From Galaxea fascicularis (lineage: Eukaryota; Cnidaria; Anthozoa; Scleractinia; Euphylliidae), in contig OX419339.1 in assembly GCA_948470475.1 (NCBI GenBank), positions 3,185,489 through 3,249,488 of the forward strand: a stretch of 64,000 nucleotides of DNA. The letters run 5' to 3'. Both the position numbers and the translations under genes were made by a program. Of the stretch, positions 46,301 through 56,100 are shown in pieces (the first letter of the stretch is position 1; each line of letters starts with the position of its first letter). Under the pieces are notes generated by a model. It was not told the DNA's origin. It worked only from the letters and a program-made list of their open reading frames with translations, and ran no database searches.

Positions 46301-48355
46301 CAGACAAACCAGACTTCAACTCAAAAGGTTTTGTGTTATACATTTACTATTGTGAATGGTGTATATGAAGTAAATCATATATGAACTGCGAAAATGAAAT
46401 CAAGTGAAGGATGACCCTCGCAGCTGTGAACGCAGTTGATGTCATTTTTTTTTTTCAGGCGTCTTTACACAACTACATAAATTACTAAAAGGTAAAAGAC
46501 GTTCGCTGGCTAAAATATTTAAAAAATAACATGAGCTTTCGACTGTCAATCTACAGCCTTCGACGGATAAAATTGAAATGCGAAATGGTGAAATATATAC
46601 AAAAAAGGCGAGATAAAATAGTAAGGAAAAACAAAAGAAAAATATAAAGCGTGTAAATTGGTGACTATTGTTTAAAAAGAATACAATACTGGTCTGGAAT
46701 CGGCTTAGAGTTATTGTCGGCATGCTTGGTGGCAGAGGTATGCCAAGCCTGGCATACCTCTGCCACCAAGCATGCCGACAATAACTGTAAGCCGATTCCA
46801 GACCAGTATTGTATTCTTTTTAAACAATAGTCACCAATCTACACGTTTTATATTTTTCTTTTGTTTTTTGTTTTTCCTTATTATTTTATCTCGCCTTTTT
46901 TGTATATATTTCACCATTTCGCATTTCAATTTTATCCGTCGAAGGCTGTAGATTGACAGTCGAAAGCTCATGTTATTTTTAAATATTTTAGCCAGCGAAC
47001 GTCTTTTACCTTTTAATATGTCTTATCCTGGCTACGCTTCAATTTTTAATCGTACATAAATTACGTTCACAACTACGAGGATCATCCTTCACTTGATTTC
47101 ATTTTCGCAGTTCATATATGAAACAAGTTGAGATACGCGAGACTGGCTCTCAAGAAATGGCTGAAGCATGGCTAACAGAAAACGTGAGAACAAACCTTGT
47201 AGCCGGATACCAAGGTCTGCCTTAAAGTTTGCTACTGAAGTAGGTTTTGATCTTTGAACAAGGTTTTCCATTAAAAAATTGACGGCAAAGAAGTGCACTT
47301 CTTGGTGTTGTTCTTTGACCAAAAAAGTAGCCTTTTGGGATTTGTTGCTAAGTGAAGGGTATATTGCAACAGCAATATGGAGTCGTCGTGCCGTTTTTGG
47401 GTTGTTAGGTGTTAAACTAACCAGTTGGCGCTTTGAACCATTTTAATAACGTTGTGACTTAAGGTAGGCAAACAGCAAATATTAAAAGAAGTAACACTAT
47501 TTTTCGTCACACATATGTGACGTTGTAAGCTTCAGGGTTAATATATTTCGATTTTTAGAAGATCTTAGATATGTTCCCCCGAAACGAATTTTACGTAAAT
47601 CATGCCTCAAAAGCATTTTTATCGGGTAACTAAGGCTATCATTGACGTGTACAAAATAATTTCCACAGGAAAATCTTCGCAAAAGAAGAGTCCTAAAGTT
47701 GACGGAGGTTCGCGGTTGAAGGCATTCGACAAGGAACTCACGGACACAAGTAAAAAAGCGCTAAAATCGTTCAGACAGAGGTAGGTTGGTTTCGGTTTTG
47801 AGGGTGGTGTTGATTTCCCAAGCACTTGCGATGTGATACACGTGTATATTCAACTTAAAAATTACGGAACACTATGCATTGTGCACTTTGCATCGACCAG
47901 ATATTTTTCCTTACTTGTCCGATTTTCTTGAAAACGCAAGTTTGTGACTTCAATTTTAAGTTGATCCTGAAGCAAACTCAAAACGCCATAGGAACACATC
48001 AGAATGCTTGTCTTAATCGTGCACAAGTTTAACTGTCTTGTAACAGTATATTCAGTCTACTCCTTCTTGTTTGGGGACATTATTTTAAGATACATGTATA
48101 ACGTCAAACTTATCACTGTTTTTATTCAGTATGTTGCTTATTGAAATCTTAGCTCAAGACCAGATGATTCAAAGAAGTTCAAGAAAAGCCTGGGAGGATT
48201 TAAGTCCAAGAAAAGGCGAGTTTAGATAGCTTTTGATAGCTCCTTCAATCGAAAAGTGTGTTGTTCGTTTTATCGTATCATCATGTGAAAGTTTAGGAAA
48301 AACGTAGATTAAGACTAAGCCTTTCCCTATCTTTTGCAGGTACAAGAGAAGATGA
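34318..48355 (+). CDS. DDX27: DEAD-box RNA helicase DDX27 (Drs1 orthologue)
   Basis: ATP-dependent RNA helicase acting in the nucleolus on pre-60S rRNA processing (family knowledge). There are 23 exons: 34318-34410, 34480-34635, 35757-35816, 36488-36611, 38130-38197, 38599-38697, 39065-39170, 39495-39607, 39869-39929, 40295-40445, 41109-41208, 41657-41798, 42802-42938, 43145-43243, 43752-43834, 44431-44525, 44624-44709, 45507-45627, 45713-45795, 46210-46327, 47669-47780, 48153-48215, 48340-48355. They sum to 2286 nt (761 aa), close to the family size, with every phase consistent. Motifs: acidic N-terminus, [10 protein letters not shown] motif 206-214, AATGTGKT 231-238, PTRELAIQ 266-273, DEAD 340-343, SAT 371-373, [11 protein letters not shown] 488-498, [11 protein letters not shown] 518-528, and a basic tail ending KRYKRR. 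All catalytic residues are present. The penultimate intron has a GC donor. Confidence 0.95.
34940..35190. repeat. ACGCGTAT-rich self-complementary stretch
   Basis: In DDX27 intron 2: ATACGCGTAT, TATGCATA, GCGCGTGTATACGC and related alternating purine-pyrimidine words recur about a dozen times. The stretch can form hairpins or Z-like structure. Confidence 0.6.
35866..36000. mobile_element. Small inverted-repeat element in DDX27 intron
   Basis: Starts GGGACTTGTCCCTG...CACACACAATGGAACTAGTCCC and ends with the inverse GGGACTAG...CCCATTGTGTGTG. Short, no coding content; probably a MITE remnant. Confidence 0.5.
37207..37490 (-). mobile_element. tRNA-derived SINE, copy in DDX27 intron
   Basis: Minus strand: ATAGCTCAGTTGGTTAGAGC (A box), GGTTCAAACC-like B box, then CAGGCTTCTTTACGCAATTGC and GTTCACAACTGC(G/A)AGGATCAG-type tail. 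Same family as 53121-53275. A second tail-only copy follows immediately at 37395-37490. Confidence 0.75.
38768..38984. mobile_element. AT-rich MITE, copy in DDX27 intron
   Basis: Same family as 18094-18306: ATCAAAATTTAAATTC, ATAGTAGGGAGAAATT, TGTGTGATCCTGTCC, and a TGATCACTCTTAGGGTTTAAAGGG end. Confidence 0.7.
40704..40777. repeat. Imperfect hairpin in DDX27 intron
   Basis: GCTCGAGATTTCTATCGTG...TAGCTGAT pairs imperfectly with ATCAGCTATCGCGCTTAGAAATCGAGAGC across a short loop. Probably one end of a longer element reaching about 40985. Confidence 0.5.
44143..44255. repeat. 56-bp tandem duplication in DDX27 intron
   Basis: CTGCAAAAATTTGCTCAAAG...AAGATCCA occurs at 44143-44198 and again at 44199-44255 with one extra A. 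Simple tandem duplication; non-coding. Confidence 0.8.
44860..45230. repeat. Dispersed repeat, copy 2 (see 9530-10045)
   Basis: In the DDX27 intron between exons 17 and 18. Shares TGTCCGCGGACAT, GCGGACAGTTTTCT, TTATTATCCTTCAAGC, CAGTTTTAGCTGGGGCATAT and GTGATGCGTTTAGACCAATC with the copy near 9.5-10 kb. GGCGCGAAAAT and ATTTTCGCGCC form inner inverted ends (about 44930 and 45060). Confidence 0.65.
46376..47122. mobile_element. 0.75 kb palindromic element in DDX27 intron
   Basis: Two near-identical inverted arms of about 256 bp (46489-46744 and 46751-47007) meet at a 6-base loop, AAGCCT. Outside them lie inverted copies of the SINE tail sequence (46376-46435 and 47063-47122: CATATATGAACTGCGAAAAT...GTGAACG). 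The whole unit is a giant inverted duplication in the intron between exons 20 and 21. Confidence 0.85.
48216..48339 (+). other. GC-AG intron of DDX27
   Basis: The penultimate DDX27 intron begins GCGAGT after AAAAG (48211-48215) and ends TTTTGCAG. Joining gives FKSKKRYKRR and TGA, matching the known basic DDX27 C-terminus. No GT donor in the right phase is nearby. GC donors make up about 1% of animal introns. Confidence 0.8.
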
Positions 48356-48515
48356 CGTTGACACGCACACACAAGAAACAAATTTATTACTTCAGCTGAG
48401 GACACAAACTTTGGAATGTATCAATAAGCCTGGTTATTTATTACTCTCTATGTTGGTTTACGTAGCGAGAAGACTGGACTTTTAGTATGCTTTTAGATTG
48501 CCATATGATTTGAAC

Positions 48516-48521
48516 AATAAA
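48516..48521 (+). terminator. DDX27 poly(A) signal
   Basis: AATAAA 161 bp after the DDX27 stop codon, the first canonical signal downstream. Confidence 0.7.
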
Positions 48522-48539
48522 GTTATTTACCATAGGTGA

Positions 48540-49397
48540 TGTTCTGTAATGAAAAACTTAGTTTATCCCTTTGCGTGTTTTGCAAGGGTTATGAACGATA
48601 TGGAACCATTCAGCGAGTAGGAAATTTCAGCAAAATTTGCTTCACTTGTAAGTAAAGAACTTATTCTTCCGCGAGACACAGTTTCCTTTAAATCAACGCA
48701 CTTGGAGCGGAACAAAATATAAATTGCTAAAAACTGTCAAACGCGAGTCTTAATTGTAGTACAATATATTACCTGCAATCGTTTCGCTGAACGAACATGG
48801 GACGACAGTTAAAAAAGATGGAGTCCAGGACAGATGAGCAAACTCATTCGTAGATATAGCCCGCTCTAGGCCCCCAATTAATGTGGCGAGCAAGCCAAAA
48901 CACCAAGAACGAGCGAACCTGGTCCGCGTTTTATTTTCTTTGCCCCCTTTTGTTGTTTTGGCTCGCTTGTCCCTTAGAGCTTGGAACAAGATAAACTCGC
49001 CAGTACTTTTGATTCGTGCGGAACTCAGGTGGTCTATTATTCCTGACGTGGAATTCAGAGGTAAACCGTGTTGCTGGGTATCTTTACCCACTTGACATTC
49101 ATTTCGAACAACTTTTAGGCGATCAGCTGGTGAGCTGTCTGTGAAAGAGAAATCGCAACGGTCCGGGGTGACGGATAATGTGAGGAAGAAATACCTGGGT
49201 ATGGGGCGATTCCATCCGGGTGGAAATTTTAGGTTTAAATATTCAGTGCTACAGCTTGTCCAAATGCAACATGGATAAGCCACAAAATGTACAAGTACAA
49301 GTTGGAAAGCTAAGAAAGAACAGAAAAATTGCATTGATAAGTCGATAGTCCCTGCATAATTTCTGAAACGTTCCAAATGGAATGGTATGTATCATCT
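48540..49397. other. No gene recognised
   Basis: A 208-codon minus-strand frame (48750-49376) has no motif and mixed composition and is probably chance. The rest is unannotated intergenic DNA. Confidence 0.45.
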
Positions 49398-49870
49398 GGA
49401 GCGCTCGCCATTTGAATGGAATTTTCGGTAGTTTTTTTCTGTACAAATGGAACTACACTTTTTCGCACTAAGGGAACGGAACGGATTGAACCGTATCATT
49501 TGATCAGAAGTTTCGAATGCCAGTGGGCCGGGGTCTCGGTATCCCGTTGTGTTAGACGTTTTAGCGGACGACTTGAAAAACGATTTTTTTAGAGAAGACG
49601 ACGATTTCATCTTGTTGGGTGCAGCAGCATCCATATTTGCATGGAGAAGTTTGAATCGAATCCTTGGATATTATGAGCAAACGATAGCAACGTATTCTCT
49701 GGATGAATTCCAAGCTCATTTTCGTAAGCAGAGGGCAACATGTGAAATTGTAGTGAGGGATATCACGGCTACAGGAAATGTATCAGCTGGAAACCCATTC
49801 GGAAGAGGAGTTATCGACCCGAGGACCTCCCTGGAATTTCCGAAAATTCCATTCAAATGGCAGGCGCTCC
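49398..49870. mobile_element. Inverted-repeat segment with Harbinger fragment
   Basis: CCATTTGAATGGAATTTTCGG at 49408-49428 is repeated inverted at 49840-49860; the outer arms extend less perfectly (GGAGCGC and GCGCTCC). The interior carries the coding fragment listed next. Confidence 0.5.
49549..49795 (+). pseudogene. HARBI1-like N-terminal fragment
   Basis: Reads DDLKNDFFREDDDFILLGAA, RRSLNRI-like WRSLNRILGYYEQTIATYSL and DEFQAHFRKQRATCEIVVRD. The 'YSLDEFxxHFRxxRxTxEI' block precedes the DDE domain in PIF/Harbinger transposases. The frame then runs into the inverted repeat. No ATG is certain and there is no catalytic part. Confidence 0.55.
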
Positions 49871-50042
49871 TGATTTTTCCAACCAGAATTTTCCGGGTTT
49901 TCCGTGTAAATGGAAATCGAGCCTACTCAGTCGGAATGAGGTGGCATGGTAAATTTAAAGCGTGGTAAAGGAATTAAAGATGCTTTCTACACAGCCACAT
50001 TTCGAAACGACAAGACTGCATAAGTTGTCTGAATTAATTTGT

Positions 50043-50048
50043 TTTATT
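50043..50048 (-). terminator. Possible poly(A) signal of calbindin-like gene
   Basis: AATAAA on the minus strand, 436 bp past the stop codon at 50484. A nearer alternative signal was not seen. Confidence 0.45.
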
Positions 50049-50483
50049 TCTCTTTTTCACGGTAAATGAAAGAATAGATGTGTCAATAGCTCTAGTTAGG
50101 TCTAGGACACTTAATATCAAACGTTGAGCACGTTGGAGACGGCAAATAATATTTAAATTTCTTCCATATATATTGATGGTTTTCATAGCGTTGATCTCAT
50201 AAAGCTTAAAATCTTTAAGGACAAAATCGATATCAGAATGGAGATTTCCCATTCAGCGTTGCTTGCACACATCTACAGTCCTCATTATCCATGACCAAGG
50301 TAACGAGGGCTCAAGCACGAGTTTGCAACGGTTCAATCTCATACCCAGTACCTTCAGTCTTTTCATTCACAATTTGGTTGGCCTGGTAACCACCTGCTGA
50401 CGAAGAAGATTGAAGACACTAGATCACACATTTGCAGGAGTTTATACATTAATATACTCTTCCTGGATTCTCTTCCTCTCCAA

Positions 50484-53125
50484 TCAGAAAATCCAGCAAC
50501 AACCCGCTTTGCCGTCGGCCGATCCACCGTCCTCCGCTTTTTTTTGCTGTTGTTCCCGTTTCTCGGCTTCTTTCTCTGCTCGTCTCTCCGCGTCTCTCCC
50601 TTTTGCATCTACCTTGATTTCTTGCACCCGCCGCGATTGCGCCACCGAGAAGAACAACCCGAGTTCTTCCTTCTGTATTCCGTCATCACCGTCACGGTCA
50701 GCAAACTTCATGATCATGTCACGCTGGTCGCTGATGGTTTTCATGTCTGGTGGCTCCTACAAAACAAGAAAAATTGCTACAGTAATTGTTTGTGAATTGT
50801 TTGATGATTTTTGGATTGTTTTGAAGGAATAAAAGTTGGGGGAGGGAAGTTGAAAGTTAAAGAAAATTGAAAATGTTGGATTTGAAAGTGGCTGAAAATT
50901 AAAATTTAAGTGAATAATAGTGGATATTTATGTCTATACCGTTTTCTACCCTTCTTTCTTTAATTCTCAATTCACGCCATCTACCCAAACATTCAACCGT
51001 AATGCATGCCTCCTTAATCCCTCTTAATATTCCTCTGTATCGCAGTTACATGAAAGCTAACATTGTATCTCAGACCCATGTACATGTTGAATTGTAGTCG
51101 TTAAAATAGGAAAAAAAGGCTGCCCATGAGTCTGCTCCTCTTACATCCTCATTGGGAGATACGGGCCACTCGAGCAGAGTCTCTACAGAACTCACACCGG
51201 CCGGTCACGTGGGCCGATATACACATATATTTTCGAGCTTGTTTTCTTCCCGTTTGGGAGCTTCCTTTGTGTTCTATGAGGCGGGCCTTTGTTTTGGTGT
51301 AAGAGCCATTTAGTTCAGCAGCCTCAGAATTAGTAAAATGAGCCAAATACACTAAGATACTATCGAGCGCATTGACTTTCAGTATAATTTGCATTCTACG
51401 TGTGAATTGGCGTACATTTCATTCCGGTTAAATGCCTTGTTTTCCGTACATTATTTCCTCCGGATACCCTTTTCTGCCCCTCTTTCTTTCATTCTCAATT
51501 GACCCCATTTACAAAAAATTCAACTGTAATGAAAGCGTTTAATTTCGTTTTATCCCTTTATGTTTATATGTGGGATGCTCTAAAATTGAAATAGATTTCA
51601 GTTACATTTTCTCCGGGTATCATTTCCTATAGGTGAATTTTCACTGTCGTTGAAATATTACGGTGTATGCGTATTTACTAATAACGATCCGTAAGCTGCC
51701 CGAATAAACAAAGAATGTTGAACAGTCTCAAGGCTCGTTTTTATTAGCGCAAAGGCACAAGCATAAACATAAGCACAGACGCTTGCATAAAAACATAAGG
51801 AGAACGAACCCACTTACTTGTCTTATTTGTTTTCACGGTACCGTTCGTTTTTCTTGTGTTTATGCTTATGCTTATATCGAGCGCGTTGCTGGTGAAAACA
51901 GCAAAAGACAAATAAGTGAGTTCCTTCTTCTTATGTTTCTGCTTATGCTTATGCTTATGTCGCTGCTGTTTTCACTTGCACTTTTGCTTATGCTGTGCTT
52001 ATGCGCCAGTGAAAACTAGCCTTTAAGGTCGATTCTTCGTTCCAGACGTCTCATTCAACGGCGCAGCAAGGGCTATGGACGTCTTTGCTTTCAACAGAAC
52101 AGTCATTTTGAATATCGCGATGAACGGCAGCAAATTTTGTGAACAACATGACTTCAGCTTGAGATGAGGACCAATTATGTTAGGAAATTGTTAAGTTTGG
52201 ATATCAACTGCACGTCTGCTGTTTTACACAAAGATTTTGTTTTGTGATACCTACACTGTTATTCTTGAGGTACAAGTCCCGTATAAGGGCATCAAGCTCC
52301 GCGCCACCAATGCTTCCGTTATGATCCTGTGTGCATGATCAGTTGAACTGGATTAAATATTAATTTTATAGTATAGTGCCAATGTGACCGTTCACACTTA
52401 TCGGTTTCATGAGATTGATCTATAAGAGGTGGTATAGTTAAGATCGATCTCAACCTATGCTAGGCGTTCATATAGTAAGGTCATAACGAATTCGGGTGAT
52501 TTGGGGTAGATGTAACTGGTTCGTGTGTACGGTCACAATGTGGTGTTGGAGTTGAGCTCTAGTTCACAGCCTCAAAACTAAAACCCAGAGAGGCTACATT
52601 TTCAAGATAGAAACCAATTACACTACAACACTCTATGTTCAAAATATTTAACCTTGCGTCAGTCAGAATGCTTTGTGTGCATCCTGCGAACTTATTGGCC
52701 CTTAGCAACCCGTGCAAGGACATTAAATATAATGCCCATCAGCGATAGTTCGTCCACGATCGTAGAATATGAATCACAAGGAATGTAAACTGTGCGCTGA
52801 GGCCCGTACTATAAATATCAGAAATCCCGGAAACGCATAGCTAATTATAATGGAGCATCTGCGATCCGCGATCGTCTGCGATCGTCTGCGATCATATGGA
52901 AACCAGCCTTTAGCCGGATCTGCTATAATACATGGTCTACATGGCAATAGATAACTGGAGATTCTCGTCTGCTTTGTTAACATGGATCGGGGTCTTCACA
53001 CAATAGGGTTAGTCGAAAGGTTAGGGAAAAATTGTTACAAATACTATGATTCATTTCATATACATCACTCACATTCTTCACTTTCACGGGAACATATGAA
53101 CCGACAGCGGACCTGCTCTCAACGC

Positions 53126-53164
<39 letters not shown>

Positions 53165-56100
53165 ATATCGCGAGGTCACAGGTTCAAAACCCGTTGAGGT
53201 CCTGAATTTTTTTCAGGCTTCTTTACGCAATTGCATGTAATTGCGTTCACAACTGCGAGGATCAGTCTTTATTTGAAAGTTTTCTTAGTGACAACGCTTC
53301 TGAGATAATACATAAACAGGTCAATCTAGCTCCAGTCAAGAAGCTCAGACAACTGAAACTGCAGTTTGTTATTGAATACCTGATCATAATGGTACCATAT
53401 TTTCTCGAATTCACTTCTTTTTAGGTTTTTTCTGATCTAATTGGAGAAAGAAAGCAACTGTTAAAACTTTAAGCCTGGAAAAAATAAATAAAAACGACAG
53501 AAAAGTAGCAAGGATATATTTTTACCTGGAATTTCGCCAGGAAATTCTCCTCCACTGGTAGAAGTCTGTTAAGAGCGATAAAAAAAGTCATACTTAAATT
53601 TCAGATCATTTTTTTCAATTGTGTCACTCAATCAGGTTCTAATTATAACGGACTAAACTGAAGTTTTATGTAAGCAAAATACTTTTTCGGGCCTAAAACG
53701 TATTCGAAAGTTCAAAAAACGCGCGCCTGATTTCAACTGCTACTCTGATTTAATCCGAAACTCACTGTATAAGGCGGAATGTGTTTATGTCCAAGAGAAA
53801 TGGCATATAGTAACCACAACTAAGAGCCATCAGCGTTGCTTCTTCTGTACTTCTGTTTTCACCTGCCTCAAGCTCAATGCTTGGAAAGGTCATTAAGACT
53901 GCTCTGAATTAGTACAGTAATTAATTTAGACTTTCGTTTGATCTAGCGTGTTAGGAATGTTGTGATACCTTGACGCACGCCTTGCGTGCCTGTTTGAATG
54001 TTCTAGGCATCATGGGATTGTAAGACATGTGCTTCCAGAATGTAGTTTCGCTGCACAGAAGTGGATTAAATGTTGTTGAGTTTGATAGAATTTTGAGCCT
54101 GAAGTTCTCCTTACAGTGACCTAAAAGCCATTCAATCTTTTCTAATATAGCGATTTCAAAGCTGTGAAGCTGCATGTTGCAGGAAAAGTGGTGGATGTAA
54201 CACTCACTTGGCCATTTCAGACAATTCTATCTCTCCGTCATCGTTCTTGTCAAAGGATTCAAGCTATAACAGGAAAACATTGTTAATTATGGCTCGGCTT
54301 TAGTTAATGGCGAGTTCTATCGCGTTGTTTTAATTTCACGATTTGTTTTCAACAACAACAACAACAACAACAACAAGGTTTATTTGAACTGTAAAATTAC
54401 ATTAAGTACAAATTAAACAGGAAAGAAATTAAAAATACATACAGTTGCTGGTCACCCAAAATAACTAAAGAGCTAAACTAGTTGGGTGACCACCATATAT
54501 TAATTGAAAGTAAGTATGTGGTCAGAAAAAGGGCATTTTACATTTTACATATTAAACACTTACTAAAGAAATAAATTACAGAACAAATAATTCTTAAAAA
54601 TGTATACAAAAAAAAAAAAAGTGAAGATAAAGAACTAAATAACAGAATCACCAAAACATAGCAATTAGTAGTAAGACTTAATACAGATTAATGAAATGCA
54701 TGCATAATTCTCTTTTGAAAGAATAAGGAGTAAGAATCTTAAATCTCTCATCAGTTTCATTCCATAATGTAGGTCCATTGTATCGAATATTAAATTTACC
54801 ATAGTTTGTTCGAATTTTTGGAACATAAAATGTTGTCCTAGTTGCGAAGCGAGTGCTGACATTATGCTTATCTGAAGTTTTAATAAAAAATGAATAAAAA
54901 ATCTTTGGTAATTTGCCGATAAAGAACTTTCAAAGCTGAAATCTGTTGACAAGAAAGACAGTGAACAAGTTTAGACCTCTGAAAGTTGAAAATGAGCGTT
55001 CATCAAAACTTGAACAGACAAATTGTTATATAGGGAACTGTACATATTTTGCAGGATCACGATTAAGAGGTTGTTTCGCCTCGTCGTCTATAATCTGTGT
55101 AATGTAAAGTTAAACTTGAATGTTAATAGATTCCTGTGGCGGTCGTCAAGGAAGCTCTCTCTTGTTAGTCTGACTGAAGAGCCTGTGTATTGGAGATACA
55201 TGAGAGGCAACTAAGCCGAGGCCCGCACAAGCCGCGACCTACACACGACGCCGGCACTCTACCATTTATACGAGCATGGCTGTGATAAGCCGCGAAGTGC
55301 TCATATGAATGAAAAACCGATCAAACTGTGTAGCGCTTAATTGGTAGATAACAAATGAAGTAAACATTTCAGCGCTAGATAAAATACATTCTCCAGACGT
55401 TTCGAGGCTGTTACCTCTTCATCAGTTGAAAATGCAACTGAAAACGCGTGCGTCACATTTTTCAAATCAAAGCTGATTCCACACAACTTCGTTCCCAGGG
55501 TCCTCTCTCTACTTCTCGAAGTAGAGAGAGGACCCTGGGAACGAGGTTGGATTCAAAATTGATATGCATCACTCACTGATTCAAAATTGATACGTAGTGT
55601 AACTAGCGCGCGCTCTTATGTAAGCCGTGGCTTGTGTGAGACGTGAACGGGTTAAAATGAACTTTTTGTATGGTAAATTCGCGTAAATTCGCGTTTATTT
55701 GTATGCCAACCCGTTTATCAAAACGTTTAGCTAAATGAGAAGCCATGTATTTCAAGGATCTACAAAATGACGCACGTTTGGGGCAAATTATAACTTACTT
55801 AGTGATTCGTTTGAGTAAGATTTATACAATGGACGGTGTAAAGCTCGCGTTTTCATTGGTCCAGACGAGTTAACGGTTTAATTAAAATCGCACGAATGTC
55901 ATGAGTCAGAGAAAAGAAAATCATGAAAATAAGAAGTACATTGCATTTCTCAGTGCTCGTGTACTTTGATACCGCACGGTGGACGTCAAAACGTTATGAG
56001 AACCTCAGTCACGTTACTCGCCTACGGTTCGTAACGTACCTCTGCTCGTATCGCGGTTTGACGTCACCACGGTGAGTTATCAGAACACACACGCATTGCC

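Noticed and set aside
48750..49376. 208-codon minus-strand frame downstream of DDX27
   Set aside because: No motif, no splice context and uneven composition; most likely chance.
53129..53203. tRNA gene
   Set aside because: Has A and B boxes, but the acceptor stem pairs poorly and the same head with a shared tail recurs elsewhere, so it is a SINE.
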